The notes beneath the pieces are model-generated. The model searched no databases and had not been told where the DNA came from. It saw only the letters and a list, made by a program, of their open reading frames with translations. Both the position numbers and the translations under genes were made by a program. A stretch of DNA of 28,809 nucleotides from contig JAQTZZ010000052.1 in the NCBI GenBank assembly GCA_028687545.1, positions 1-28,809 on the forward strand. Direction: 5' to 3'. The DNA is from Candidatus Wallbacteria bacterium (lineage in GTDB: Bacteria > Muiribacteriota > JAQTZZ01). This document shows positions 13,553-22,346 of this stretch, one piece after another. How positions within the stretch are numbered: the first letter of the stretch is position 1; each line of letters begins with the position of its first letter.

Positions 13553-14455
13553 ATGAAGCTGATGACTTTGTTCTTGTTCCTGATCTTCTGCGGATATTGC
13601 GTTGCCGAACAGGATGCCCAGACTGTTCCCATACCGAATTGCGATCCGGCTGTGGCCAGGCTGATTTTCTCGGGCCTCGAATGCCAGAAGAGGGGAGATT
13701 TTCAGGCTGCACTTGCGGAGTACGGGAAGATCGACAGCACAAGGCTCAACGAAGAAGCCCGCCTCCTGACCTTGATCGCATATTATCAATTGAATATGTA
13801 CCGGAATGCGCTTGCCGGGATTGCTGAATTCAAGACCCTGTACCCTGCCTCGAATCGGATTGCAATTGTGAAAAAGATCGAGATCATCTGTCAGGCTGAA
13901 ATGAAGCCCGCTCCGGCGGTCGCCACAGCAGCTCCTGTTTTGAAGGAACCGGACAGGCTGAAGCTGGTTCAACCGGTTAAAAACCAGGAAAGCCTGGTTC
14001 CCAAGCTGCAGGATAATAATCCGGCAGCGACTAGTTCGAAATCCGATCCGGCTGCTTTGCTTTCCTCACAAAAGAAACCGGTTTCCAGCGTCAATCTTCT
14101 GAATGTGCAGGTTCGGGAAACGCTGGTCAGGGAGCTGATCTGCGAGGGTGACTATGAGCAGGCCCTCAAAACAATGGACGATGCAAGGGACAGCGGTCTG
14201 AAGGGCCGGGATGATCAGATGCTCAAAGCCATGATTTTCTGCCAGCAGGGTGATCTGGACCAGGCGCGCAAGCTGCTGAACCCGATTTCCAAGGGTAATC
14301 CAGAAGTCTTAGCAATACTGGGATACATGGCATACCGGGAGAACAGGATCGACGAAGCAGTGAACTTTTACACTCAGGCCCTGGACGGGGAATCTGACGA
14401 TACTTACAAGAATTCATTCCAGAGAGCAGTCGACTACCTGAAGGTAAAAAGATGA
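13553..14455 (+). CDS. Exported TPR-repeat protein
   Basis: This 300-residue protein has a clear Sec signal peptide (MKLMTLFLFLIFCGYCVA, cleavage after about residue 18). The mature part has an N-terminal helical-repeat region (about 27-115: LIFSGLECQKRGDFQAALAEYGKI, a TPR-like helix pair), a proline/alanine/serine-rich linker (about 120-180), and a second block of TPR-like repeats (about 185-300: LICEGDYEQALKTMDDA; CQQGDLDQARKLLNPI; YRENRIDEAVNFYTQAL). It probably acts as a periplasmic scaffold. The exact partner is unknown. The stop overlaps the start of the next TPR gene (ATGA), so both are made together. No enzyme motif is visible. Confidence 0.8.
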   Translation: MKLMTLFLFLIFCGYCVAEQDAQTVPIPNCDPAVARLIFSGLECQKRGDFQAALAEYGKIDSTRLNEEARLLTLIAYYQLNMYRNALAGIAEFKTLYPASNRIAIVKKIEIICQAEMKPAPAVATAAPVLKEPDRLKLVQPVKNQESLVPKLQDNNPAATSSKSDPAALLSSQKKPVSSVNLLNVQVRETLVRELICEGDYEQALKTMDDARDSGLKGRDDQMLKAMIFCQQGDLDQARKLLNPISKGNPEVLAILGYMAYRENRIDEAVNFYTQALDGESDDTYKNSFQRAVDYLKVKR

Positions 14456-14982
14456 AATCAATTCTGGTAATCATGCTGCTCGCTTGCTGGAATCCTGTCT
14501 TTTCCAGCTCAGCCCTGGTCCTGTTTGAGAAAGGTGAATTTGCCAAAGCTATTCCGGAATTTGAAGCTGAGCTGAAAGGACATCCTGAGGATTTTGAGAT
14601 TTATAATTATCTTGGGGCCTGTTACTACAACCTGGAGAATTCCGTCGAAGCTGAAGACTGCTATCGCAATGCTTTGAGAGTAAAACCTGATTACTGTTAT
14701 GCTCTGATCAACCTGTCGATACTTTATGTGGATCAGGAAAACCATCAAAAACTTTGGCAGATAGCTGAAAAGCTGATACAATATTATCCGGACCGTTTTT
14801 ACGGCTACCTGGCGCAGGCTTATTGCTTTTACAAGCAGGAAAAGTGGGAAATGGCCAAGCTGAGGATTGACCTCGCATACAGGAAGATCGGAAAAAGCGA
14901 TCCTGTTCTCGGGAAAAGGGAGCATGATTATCTGTACCTGCTTCTTTTAGACCTGAGAAAAAAAATCACCAGTCACACCTGA
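14452..14982 (+). CDS. Small exported TPR-repeat protein
   Basis: This 176-residue protein has a signal peptide (MKSILVIMLLACWNPVFSSS) followed by about four TPR units, for example LFEKGEFAKAIPEFEAEL, YNYLGACYYNLENSVEAEDCYRNAL and ALINLSILYVDQENHQKLWQIAEKLI. The Cys in the signal region lies too far from a canonical lipobox to call it a lipoprotein. It overlaps the preceding TPR gene by 4 nt and is followed 18 nt later by a third repeat protein. This one is a close companion of the larger TPR protein, perhaps a paired periplasmic adaptor. Confidence 0.78.
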   Translation: MKSILVIMLLACWNPVFSSSALVLFEKGEFAKAIPEFEAELKGHPEDFEIYNYLGACYYNLENSVEAEDCYRNALRVKPDYCYALINLSILYVDQENHQKLWQIAEKLIQYYPDRFYGYLAQAYCFYKQEKWEMAKLRIDLAYRKIGKSDPVLGKREHDYLYLLLLDLRKKITSHT

Positions 14983-15000
14983 GCTTGAAAGGAGTCCGAA

Positions 15001-15987
15001 ATGTGGGAAAAGCTATGGGAAATCAATAGCCAGAAGTATGAAAAGAAAGGTGATCAGCTATACGCGGATGGCGATCTAAAGGATGCCAGGCTGGAATACA
15101 TCAAGGCATTGGAGATCTTAAGCCTGCATCAGATCAATGACGAGAATCTGGAAAAAAAGGTTGAGATAATCAATCGCGAATTAATGGCTGAGCACGAAAA
15201 AAAAGCCCAGGAATATATTGACAGTGGTAATTTCAGTGAAGGCATCGCTGAACTTGATTTCATCCTCTACCTTACAGGCGACGAGAAAAAGCAGAAAGAG
15301 ATCGAGAAAAAGTGCAAGGACCTTTATAAGAAGGTCAGCATGCAGAAGTCGGACGAACTGGCTGGTGAACATTACAAGAGCGGCTGCTCCTTTCTTGGTA
15401 CCGGTGATCTGGGAGAAGCCATGGTCGAATTCAAGGAAGCCTTGAAATACGGAAGTTTGAGCGTTGAATTTCATGATGAAATCATGGAAAAGCTTTCTGA
15501 AGTCGAGGAAAAATTTGCCAGACTCTACATATCCAAGGGAGACGAATTCCAGAACCGGGGTAAGACCGCGCTGGCAATCAGCGAATACGAACGGGCCCTG
15601 GCTTTCCTGGAGTACAACAAGGAACTGCGGGACAAAGTGATGGCTAAACTTGAAAATCAGGACAAGACGGATGATCCAAGCGACGAGGAATGGGATGCTG
15701 CATATTCCAATTTCAGAGAGAGTTTGAACAAGTATCTGAATTTCGATTTCCGGCCTGTCTCCTACTGGTTTCCCAATGCCCTGAATCCTTATGAAGAAGG
15801 GTATCGGGTAGCTAAAAAGAATCTCGGCCTTGTCTATCTTAAGAAAGCCCGGAAGCATGAAGAAGACGGGCAATTCAATCTGGCGCTCAAAATTTATCAT
15901 GAAGCGAGCAGTTATTTTGATCCGGTCGAGATCGAAAATCAGGAAATCCGGAAGAAACTGAAGGATCTGAAGAGCAAAGTAGATTGA
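15001..15987 (+). CDS. Cytosolic helical-repeat (TPR-like) protein
   Basis: This 328-residue, highly charged protein has no signal peptide. It is built of repeating helix pairs of TPR type: KYEKKGDQLYADGDLKDARLEYIKAL, EYIDSGNFSEGIAELDFIL, HYKSGCSFLGTGDLGEAMVEFKEAL, YISKGDEFQNRGKTALAISEYERAL and RKHEEDGQFNLALKIYHEA. The repeat unit is close to one TPR spaced by longer charged linkers. A non-repeat insert around 225-262 contains aromatic residues (NFDFRPVSYWFPNAL). AAGGAG precedes the ATG. The stop is 1 nt before the HDOD gene, so it probably scaffolds the signalling proteins encoded behind it. Confidence 0.75.
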   Translation: MWEKLWEINSQKYEKKGDQLYADGDLKDARLEYIKALEILSLHQINDENLEKKVEIINRELMAEHEKKAQEYIDSGNFSEGIAELDFILYLTGDEKKQKEIEKKCKDLYKKVSMQKSDELAGEHYKSGCSFLGTGDLGEAMVEFKEALKYGSLSVEFHDEIMEKLSEVEEKFARLYISKGDEFQNRGKTALAISEYERALAFLEYNKELRDKVMAKLENQDKTDDPSDEEWDAAYSNFRESLNKYLNFDFRPVSYWFPNALNPYEEGYRVAKKNLGLVYLKKARKHEEDGQFNLALKIYHEASSYFDPVEIENQEIRKKLKDLKSKVD

Positions 15988-15988
15988 A

Positions 15989-16840
15989 ATGGATCTTGAA
16001 CTTGTAGCAGGCAGGATCAAAGACCTGCCCACTTTACCGATAGTCGTAAACAAGATCGTAACACTTGTCGAAAATCCTAAGGCTTCAGCTGCCGACCTGG
16101 CTAAGATCGTCAGCATGGATCCTGCTTTAACCACTAAAATCCTGACTGTCGTCAATTCTGCGTTTTACAGTTTCCCTAGAAAAATCAGCACTATTTCACA
16201 TGCTGTGATGATACTCGGATTTGGAGATGTCAAGAATATCGCCCTCTCAATCTCGGTTTTTAACATTTTCAAGGGAAAGAAATCCGAAGCCCTGAACCTG
16301 CCGGAATTCTGGAAACATTCCATCGGAGTCGGGGTGGCGGCCAGGCTACTCGGAAAAAGGGTGAAATATCCTGAAGCTGAAGAGGCTTTCATTGCAGGGT
16401 TGCTGCATGATGTGGGGAAAATAGTCTTCCAGAGATTTTTCTCAACAGAATATGCCAAAGTCATCCAATACTGCCAAAGCCACAGGATCTGGATCAGAGA
16501 GGCAGAAAAGGCAATTTTAGATGGGACAGACCACAATGACATCGGGGAAGTGGTTGGCGAGAAATGGAAACTTCCTCCACGCCTGGTGCGTGTGTTGAAG
16601 TACCACCATACACCCCTCGCATCTCCGGAAGCCGATATGCTGACCTCGCTGGTGCACGCAGGGGACGTTTTCACCAGGATCCGCAAGATCGGTGATGGCG
16701 GAGATGGAAATTTCATACCGCAACTTGTGAAGGAAATCTGGTATAAACTGAAAATCTCTCCTGAAGAACTGAATAAGGTCTATCTGGAACTGGATGATGA
16801 GATGCAGAAGGCCATGGAATTTCTGGAACTGGCTAAATGA
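15989..16840 (+). CDS. HDOD-domain signalling protein
   Basis: This 283-residue protein is almost entirely one HDOD domain. IKDLPTLPIVVNKIVTLVENPKAS is the usual start, DPALTTKILTVVNSAFYS and ISTISHAVMILGFGDVKNIALS follow, and the HD-like core is FIAGLLHDVGKIVF around residue 140. HDOD proteins regulate kinases, chemotaxis or competence by protein contacts and lack the full set of metal ligands of HD-GYP enzymes; here an HD pair is present, but no GYP motif is. It overlaps the histidine kinase start (ATGA), which makes direct functional coupling with that kinase likely. Confidence 0.9.
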   Translation: MDLELVAGRIKDLPTLPIVVNKIVTLVENPKASAADLAKIVSMDPALTTKILTVVNSAFYSFPRKISTISHAVMILGFGDVKNIALSISVFNIFKGKKSEALNLPEFWKHSIGVGVAARLLGKRVKYPEAEEAFIAGLLHDVGKIVFQRFFSTEYAKVIQYCQSHRIWIREAEKAILDGTDHNDIGEVVGEKWKLPPRLVRVLKYHHTPLASPEADMLTSLVHAGDVFTRIRKIGDGGDGNFIPQLVKEIWYKLKISPEELNKVYLELDDEMQKAMEFLELAK

Positions 16841-18450
16841 ATGAGAATGAAAACGAAATTCTTAAGGAAATTTCTGATCTCAAGGATGCTTATTTCAACT
16901 TGCTGTCCAGCCTTTTCAGACTGTCCGAAGCAATCAGCTTCAAATTCAGCCTGGAAGAAATCTTCCTGATCGCGCTTGAACTCCTGAATTCAGCCAAACC
17001 TTATTATTACGGAGCCATCTTCATGTCAGCCGGAGATTCTTATGAACTTAAATACTCCATGGGGGACTCTGCCAATCAGAAAAGAATCCGTGACTTGTCT
17101 GCTGAACTGTTCCCATGGGTTTTGACCGGGCAGAAAAAAGTGTCTGTTCTGCCGGATTTTGACGAAAGGACAGGGGCTGAACTGGGAAGCACGATTCTGA
17201 TCCCGCTTCTTTCAAAGGAAAAACCGCTCGGCATCATCAGCCTGCTTTCCAAGAGTTCGGCTGAAGTTTATCTGAAACAGGATCTGGAGCTTTTTTCCAT
17301 CATTGGAAACCAGACTGCAGTAGCCATCCACAATGCCCTCCTTTATCAGACGATGGAAGAGAAGAATCGCGAACTGGGTAATCTGAAAAATTATCAGGAC
17401 AATATCCTGGAAAACATCGAAAACGCGATCCTGGTGACGGATCTTTCGGGAAAAATCACCACTTTCAACCGCTCCGCAGAAAAACTCTTTGGGTTCACTC
17501 ATGAAAAAGCCTTGTCTCAGAGTTTCAGGACTGTATTTCCTGGGAAGGGCGGGGAGAGTCTCGGCATTGCACTTAAGAATGCATCTGATCTTCAGCACAC
17601 TGAAGTGATCGAGGTGGAGTTCTATGCCCAGCTCAAACCGATCCCGCTTGAAATCACGGTTTCACCGTTGATCGAGATCGGCTCCGGTATCTCAGGATTC
17701 ATCATTTCCTGCCGCAATCTTTCCCAGTCCCGTGAAATCGAGAGACTGCGAGAAATCGACAGGATTAAATCCGAGCTGATCTCCAATGTCTCGCATGAAC
17801 TCCGCACTCCGTTGACCTCCATCAAAGCTTACGCAGAAACTATGATCAACATGATCGACAATGGAGAGAGTGAAACAATCACCGAACGTGATTTTCTGAG
17901 CGTTATCGACAGCGAGACTGAGCGGTTAACAGGTTTAATCGACGAGCTTTTGACCTTATCACAGCTGGAGAGTAAGCGTGTGAAGCTTAAGCTTGAGGAA
18001 TTCGAGGTTGGCGCATTGATCCACGAAGTGGAAGTCCTGGTGCGCGAACTGATCAAGAAACGGGAGATCACTTTCAGCTTTGGCATCAGGGAAAGCGTGA
18101 CAATCAAATCCGACAGGGAAAAGATAAAGCAGATATTGGTAAATTTGGTCAGCAATGCTGTAAAATATAATAAGGAAAAAGGCAAGATCAAGGTTACCCT
18201 CAGAAAAGTCGGGGGAGAATGCATGATCAAGGTGGCTGACACCGGCATTGGAATCCCTAGGGATGCGAAGGAGAAAATCTTCAACAGGTTTTTCAGGGTA
18301 GACAGCTCCATGACTTATGAGATATCAGGTACTGGTCTTGGTCTTTCAATCTGCAAGGATCTGGCTGAGTTCTGCAGGGGACGAATCAGTTTCAGCAGCA
18401 GGCTGGGTTACGGCAGCGTTTTCAAGCTTTTCCTGCCGCTGGAGCAATAA
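16837..18450 (+). CDS. Soluble GAF-PAS hybrid sensor histidine kinase
   Basis: This 537-residue protein has no transmembrane segment. The domains are a GAF-like sensor (about 26-168), a short coiled coil, a PAS domain (about 188-300, IENAILVTDLSGKITTFNRSAEKLFG), HisKA with the phospho-acceptor His 320 in SNVSHELRTPLTSIKAY, and HATPase with N-box LVNLVSNAVKYNKE, G1 VADTGIGIP, F-box FFRVDSS and G2 GTGLGLSICKDL. It should therefore be an active cytosolic kinase sensing an internal signal. The gene sits between the HDOD protein and the PP2C phosphatase, and a receiver protein is encoded 2 kb downstream, its probable partner. Confidence 0.93.
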   Translation: MNENENEILKEISDLKDAYFNLLSSLFRLSEAISFKFSLEEIFLIALELLNSAKPYYYGAIFMSAGDSYELKYSMGDSANQKRIRDLSAELFPWVLTGQKKVSVLPDFDERTGAELGSTILIPLLSKEKPLGIISLLSKSSAEVYLKQDLELFSIIGNQTAVAIHNALLYQTMEEKNRELGNLKNYQDNILENIENAILVTDLSGKITTFNRSAEKLFGFTHEKALSQSFRTVFPGKGGESLGIALKNASDLQHTEVIEVEFYAQLKPIPLEITVSPLIEIGSGISGFIISCRNLSQSREIERLREIDRIKSELISNVSHELRTPLTSIKAYAETMINMIDNGESETITERDFLSVIDSETERLTGLIDELLTLSQLESKRVKLKLEEFEVGALIHEVEVLVRELIKKREITFSFGIRESVTIKSDREKIKQILVNLVSNAVKYNKEKGKIKVTLRKVGGECMIKVADTGIGIPRDAKEKIFNRFFRVDSSMTYEISGTGLGLSICKDLAEFCRGRISFSSRLGYGSVFKLFLPLEQ

Positions 18451-18459
18451 ATAGGATTT

Positions 18460-20499
18460 ATGGTCAAAATTTTCCTGATCAATGAACTTGGATCCGCTGA
18501 AATTCTAGTCCAGAAGGATGAACTTCAGTGTTTCAAAATCAATTCAGGCCGTTTTCAGGGTAACACCCTGTCCGAACTCGGAATCGCCGGTTTTCAGCCT
18601 GATGTAAGCTATTTTGTTGATTTCATGTCCGAAAAAGCAGATCGGATCGGGCTGCTTGTCAGTGATGAACAGCTGAGTCCGGAACAGACATTTGAACAGA
18701 AACTTGAACTATTGCGGCGCCATTTCAGGCGCAGAATCGAGGCGCGGGAGAACGAACTGCGGGAGTTGGAGAGAAGCCTTGATTCCAGCATGCAGGCCAT
18801 GACCGACCTGTACGAGGAGCTGTCGGCTCTCTATGATCTGGCCAAACTCACAGGGAAAAAAATCGTTACGTTTTACGATGTGGATCAGCTCCTGAGAGAA
18901 ATACTATACCTGGTTTCTGAATCCGGTCTTTTCAAAGCTGACGGCATTGTAATCTCCACCATCGACGATTCCACTGGAATCACTTCCAGGATTGCAGGAT
19001 GGGACAAGGAGTCCAACGCTGTGATTGACATGCTTCCCACTCACGTTGTCTGGGAAAAGATGCACCGCCTGGTTGAGATTTCCGTAAACAATAAACATTC
19101 ACTCCTCTATCCAGGAGATGGTGTCCCAGATGGCTTGGATGGGAAAATCGATTCTTTCGTCCTGGTCGAACCGATTTTTACCACTGAAAACAAACGCCTG
19201 GGTGCAATCCTGGTCTATCGCAGCTACGAAGAAATCAGTGAGAAACTTCGGAATTTTCTGTCAGTGATAGGCTCGCAGGTCAGCCTGATTATTTCGCTGG
19301 GCAACACTTTTCAGGAGATTTTAAACAAGAAAAAGATGGAGAGAGAACTGGAACTGGCCGCGGACATCCAGAAAAAACTGCTGCCCAAGAAGCATCCTTT
19401 TGTGATGGGTTGGGATATTTATGGGAAAATGAGCACAGCCCGTGTGGTGGGAGGTGATTATTTCGATTATTTCCTGGACGACAGGGAGAGAAATCTATCC
19501 GTGATCATCGCCGATGTCTCAGGAAAAGGAATTTCAGCGGCACTGGTGATGGCTACTTTCCGGGGAATCTTGAGAACAGTTTTCAGCGAGTCTGTTGAGA
19601 TCAGAACAGTGATCGAGAAATTGAACAACACCTTAAGGGACGATGTCGAAGGTGAGAAATTTGTGACCCTTTTCCTGATCAAGATCGATCTGCAGACTGG
19701 AGAAGCACATTACATCAAAGCCGGGCATAATCCCCCGCTCTTTTTCAAAAGCAGCGAAAACATGATCAGCAAAATGGAAGGCGCAGGCCTTTTTTTAGGG
19801 ATGTTCGACGATCTGATGCTTGAAGTGATCAACACTTCGATAGGCATGCAGGATGCTTTACTTCTATACACTGATGGCGCAATTGAGCTTGTCAACCAGC
19901 AGGACGAGGAATACGGGATAGATAAACTCAAGTTGACTTTCCAGGAGTCACTCAGCGAAATAATGGTCAATTCCGTCTGCCAAGTTTTCAGTCAGATCGA
20001 GAATTTCAAGGGAACCGGCGACTGGTTTGATGATGTCACCCTGATTGGAATCCGCAGAAGTCCTTTCACCATACGTGAAGCAGCCTTTAGTTCAGATTAC
20101 CATGAATTAAGATCTTTCAGCTGCAATCTTCAGAAGGAGCTGGAAACAGAATATCCCGACATCATCCAGAGCGAAGACTGTTACAATCTGCGTCTGATCG
20201 TGGATGAACTCGTGACCAACGCCATTCAGCACGGAAACAAGAAAGATCCAAACAGGAAAGTTAAAATAACCTGTAAATCGGACCACAGGGGAATCCATCT
20301 CATTGTCTGCGACGAGGGGGATGGATTCAACTGGCAGGAAGAAATGAGGCAGGCGCAAGTAATTAATATTTACAAGACCCGGGACAGGGGTATGCTGATC
20401 TGCCTGAATCTATCTGAGTCATTCTACTACAGTAAAAAGGGGAATGAAGCTCACTTGGCACTATACTGGAGAAAATATGAAAAAAATCTTACTGGTTGA
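18460..20499 (+). CDS. GAF-PP2C (SpoIIE/RsbU) phosphatase fused to an RsbW-like ATPase domain
   Basis: This 679-residue protein has an N-terminal unknown domain (1-70), a coiled coil (about 72-125, very rich in Glu/Arg/Leu), GAF (about 125-285), a linker helix ending ADIQKKLLPKKHPF, and a SpoIIE-type PP2C domain (about 305-535) with metal-binding Asp residues in GGDYFDYF, IADVSGKGISAALVMA and GDWFDDVTLIG. A C-terminal HATPase_c_2 domain (about 545-675) has N-box DELVTNAIQHGN and G1 CDEGDGF. Normally the phosphatase and the anti-sigma kinase of a partner-switch are separate proteins that act oppositely on a STAS antagonist. Here both activities are on one chain, and no STAS gene is nearby. Its 3' end overlaps the receiver gene. 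Confidence 0.9.
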   Translation: MVKIFLINELGSAEILVQKDELQCFKINSGRFQGNTLSELGIAGFQPDVSYFVDFMSEKADRIGLLVSDEQLSPEQTFEQKLELLRRHFRRRIEARENELRELERSLDSSMQAMTDLYEELSALYDLAKLTGKKIVTFYDVDQLLREILYLVSESGLFKADGIVISTIDDSTGITSRIAGWDKESNAVIDMLPTHVVWEKMHRLVEISVNNKHSLLYPGDGVPDGLDGKIDSFVLVEPIFTTENKRLGAILVYRSYEEISEKLRNFLSVIGSQVSLIISLGNTFQEILNKKKMERELELAADIQKKLLPKKHPFVMGWDIYGKMSTARVVGGDYFDYFLDDRERNLSVIIADVSGKGISAALVMATFRGILRTVFSESVEIRTVIEKLNNTLRDDVEGEKFVTLFLIKIDLQTGEAHYIKAGHNPPLFFKSSENMISKMEGAGLFLGMFDDLMLEVINTSIGMQDALLLYTDGAIELVNQQDEEYGIDKLKLTFQESLSEIMVNSVCQVFSQIENFKGTGDWFDDVTLIGIRRSPFTIREAAFSSDYHELRSFSCNLQKELETEYPDIIQSEDCYNLRLIVDELVTNAIQHGNKKDPNRKVKITCKSDHRGIHLIVCDEGDGFNWQEEMRQAQVINIYKTRDRGMLICLNLSESFYYSKKGNEAHLALYWRKYEKNLTG

Positions 20500-20863
20500 C
20501 GATGAAATTCATATCCTGAATATCCTCAAGTTCAATCTCGCCAAGAAGGGATATGATGTCGTCACTGCCGGAGACGGAGCCAAGGCTCTGGAGATTCTTG
20601 CGGGATTGATTCCTGACTTGCTGATCATCGATGTGATGATGCCGAAGATGACAGGTTTCGACGTCTGCAGGGAAATGCGGAAGGACCAGAGATTAGCCGA
20701 GGTTCCGATCGTCATGCTCTCTGCCAAAAGCCAGAAGGAAGATCTGGCCAGGGGAGAGGAAGTTGGTGTGAGTGCATACCTGACCAAACCGTTCAGCCCG
20801 ATTGCCCTGTTGAACAAGGTGGACGAGCTGTTAGCGGTCAGGAACGATGGAAGGGAGAAATAG
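20477..20863 (+). CDS. Single-domain response regulator (CheY-like)
   Basis: This 128-residue receiver has the acidic pair Asp 8/Asp 9 (LLVDDE), phospho-acceptor Asp 52 (LLIIDVMMPKM), the switch Ser of VMLSAKS and the conserved Lys of YLTKPF. No output domain is attached. An in-frame ATG at 20444 lies deep within the upstream gene; I prefer 20477, which has GGAG at 20468-20471 and gives the standard receiver start. It overlaps the phosphatase gene by 23 nt. It is the likely target of the GAF-PAS kinase. Confidence 0.92.
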   Translation: MKKILLVDDEIHILNILKFNLAKKGYDVVTAGDGAKALEILAGLIPDLLIIDVMMPKMTGFDVCREMRKDQRLAEVPIVMLSAKSQKEDLARGEEVGVSAYLTKPFSPIALLNKVDELLAVRNDGREK

Positions 20864-21168
20864 TGGAAAAAGCCCTGCAAATTAGAGAATGGCTCTTGGA
20901 TAAAAAAGGACTGGATATTGTGATCATGGTACCGGAGCACGATATACTGGTGGATAAATTCATGATAGTCACAGCCGGATCAGTCAATCAGATCGCCGCT
21001 CTGGCCGAACATCTCAAAGAAAAATGCCGAGGTCAGTATTTCCGTATGGATGGTGAACCTGAGTCTGAATGGGTAGTGGCGGATCTTTCAAATATTCTAG
21101 TTCACATTTTCAGTGAGAGAATGCGCAGAATCTACAACCTGGAAGAACTGGGAAAAGAAATCGAATAA
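20863..21168 (+). CDS. rsfS: Ribosomal silencing factor RsfS
   Basis: This 101-residue protein of the RsfS/Iojap family binds ribosomal protein uL14 and blocks joining of the 30S and 50S subunits in starved cells. Typical features are KGLDIVIMVPEH near the start, VDKFMIVTAGSVNQIAALAEHL, GEPESEWVVADLSNILVHIF and the C-terminal ERMRRIYNLEEL. It is slightly shorter than usual because the first helix is trimmed. The GTG start overlaps the last base of the receiver stop, so it is coupled to a signalling operon. Its usual neighbours nadD and yqeK are not present here. Confidence 0.88.
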   Translation: MEKALQIREWLLDKKGLDIVIMVPEHDILVDKFMIVTAGSVNQIAALAEHLKEKCRGQYFRMDGEPESEWVVADLSNILVHIFSERMRRIYNLEELGKEIE

Positions 21169-21206
21169 TTGCTCAATCTGGAAGAAGCAGCCGGGAGGAA
21201 CTGGCG

Positions 21207-22346
21207 ATGGATAATCAACTTGAAATTCTGAGGGAAGACCTGACTTCGTTTGACGGAATTGTATGGAAAAACGCCATTTCCAAGCTGGCCCAGATCGGCA
21301 GCGAAGAAGCCAAAGATATTCTTTTAAAGACCCTCAACGATGAACGGCCTGATGTGCGTTCATTCACCAAGAAAGCGCTTGAGAAGATCCAGCTCAAGGA
21401 CTCGGAGTCTGACTTTCTAATCAAACTCAGGACAAAGATCATCAGTGCGGACGGCAAAGAAGTGAATGCCGCGGATTTCGAGCGCATCCTGGAAGGTACT
21501 CCGAACTATAAAAAAAGGATTCTCATGATCCAGGAGACCGCCAAGATCAAAGACAAAAAGGTTCTGCCGGTTCTGGTCAAGAATCTCGAAAAGGAAAAAC
21601 ATCCTTTTGTCGTTGCCACTCTCGTTAAAGCCATTGGCGCTTACAGCGACGAGCGCTTGATACCTTTATTGCAGCAATATCTCAAGCACAAGGACAACCG
21701 TGTACGGGCCAACACTATCGAGGGTCTGGAAGCCATCGGCTCGCAGAAGGTAGTGCCTGCCGTATTGAAGTGCCTTGACGACACTGACAACCGTGTGAAA
21801 GCTAATGCCATCAAATGTCTGAATCACTTCGGTGCTTCGGAGGTCAAGAATGCACTTGAAACCATGATCAATTCAGGCAATGAAGAATCTCTCAACAGTG
21901 CAATCTTTGCCCTGAGGGTGATCAGCGGACTGTTCGCAGTGGAGAAACTGAAGGGAATCCTGGAATCCAATTATTCCACCCGGGTCCGCTTCAGAGCCAA
22001 AAACGCCATGCTGGAGCTTGTAATAGACGGAAATGAAAATGCCATTAACATGGTGAATACGGATAAGATTTTTCTGGAAGAGCTGTATCTGGAAAATCTA
22101 GTGGGTTTAAAAGATAAAAGCTTCTTCCGTGGCAGGGAAATCACCTGGGTTGGAGAAGTATTATATGTTGTCCCTGAAGACGAACTTTTCCTGCTCAAGG
22201 ATTCCATATCTCATGAACGTTTCGCCTTACTCTGTCCTGGCACGCTGATCGAAACAGAGATAGTGGAAGTTGAAGGGGAAATTGTTGATTTTATTGACAA
22301 TTCACTCCCTGTGATCAAAGCGAGAAAGGTGGCCAAACTGGTATGA
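21207..22346 (+). CDS. HEAT-repeat protein with C-terminal beta domain
   Basis: This 379-residue protein consists mainly of HEAT/PBS-lyase-type repeats (about 1-255). A first block (residues 10-60) is followed by a charged spacer and then repeats such as PFVVATLVKAIGAYSDERLIPLLQQYL, NRVRANTIEGLEAIGSQKVVPAVLKCL and NRVKANAIKCLNHFGASEVKNALETM. The last ~80 residues are beta-rich (TWVGEVLYVVPEDELFLL; LIETEIVEVEGEIVDFI) and may form a small OB-like fold. It overlaps ddl by 4 nt. The repeat core is clearly related to the minus-strand gene at 23310-24197. A binding partner is not known. Confidence 0.8.
   Translation: MDNQLEILREDLTSFDGIVWKNAISKLAQIGSEEAKDILLKTLNDERPDVRSFTKKALEKIQLKDSESDFLIKLRTKIISADGKEVNAADFERILEGTPNYKKRILMIQETAKIKDKKVLPVLVKNLEKEKHPFVVATLVKAIGAYSDERLIPLLQQYLKHKDNRVRANTIEGLEAIGSQKVVPAVLKCLDDTDNRVKANAIKCLNHFGASEVKNALETMINSGNEESLNSAIFALRVISGLFAVEKLKGILESNYSTRVRFRAKNAMLELVIDGNENAINMVNTDKIFLEELYLENLVGLKDKSFFRGREITWVGEVLYVVPEDELFLLKDSISHERFALLCPGTLIETEIVEVEGEIVDFIDNSLPVIKARKVAKLV

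Noticed and set aside
15181-16155. 324-codon minus-strand frame opposite the helical-repeat and HDOD genes
   Set aside because: Phe/Leu-rich antisense reading of Lys/Glu-rich coding sequence; no RBS or recognisable domain.
20444-20476. Longer N-terminus of the response regulator
   Set aside because: Adds 11 residues (MKLTWHYTGEN) not found in receivers; the internal ATG at 20477 has a good RBS and gives the standard MKKILLVDDE start.
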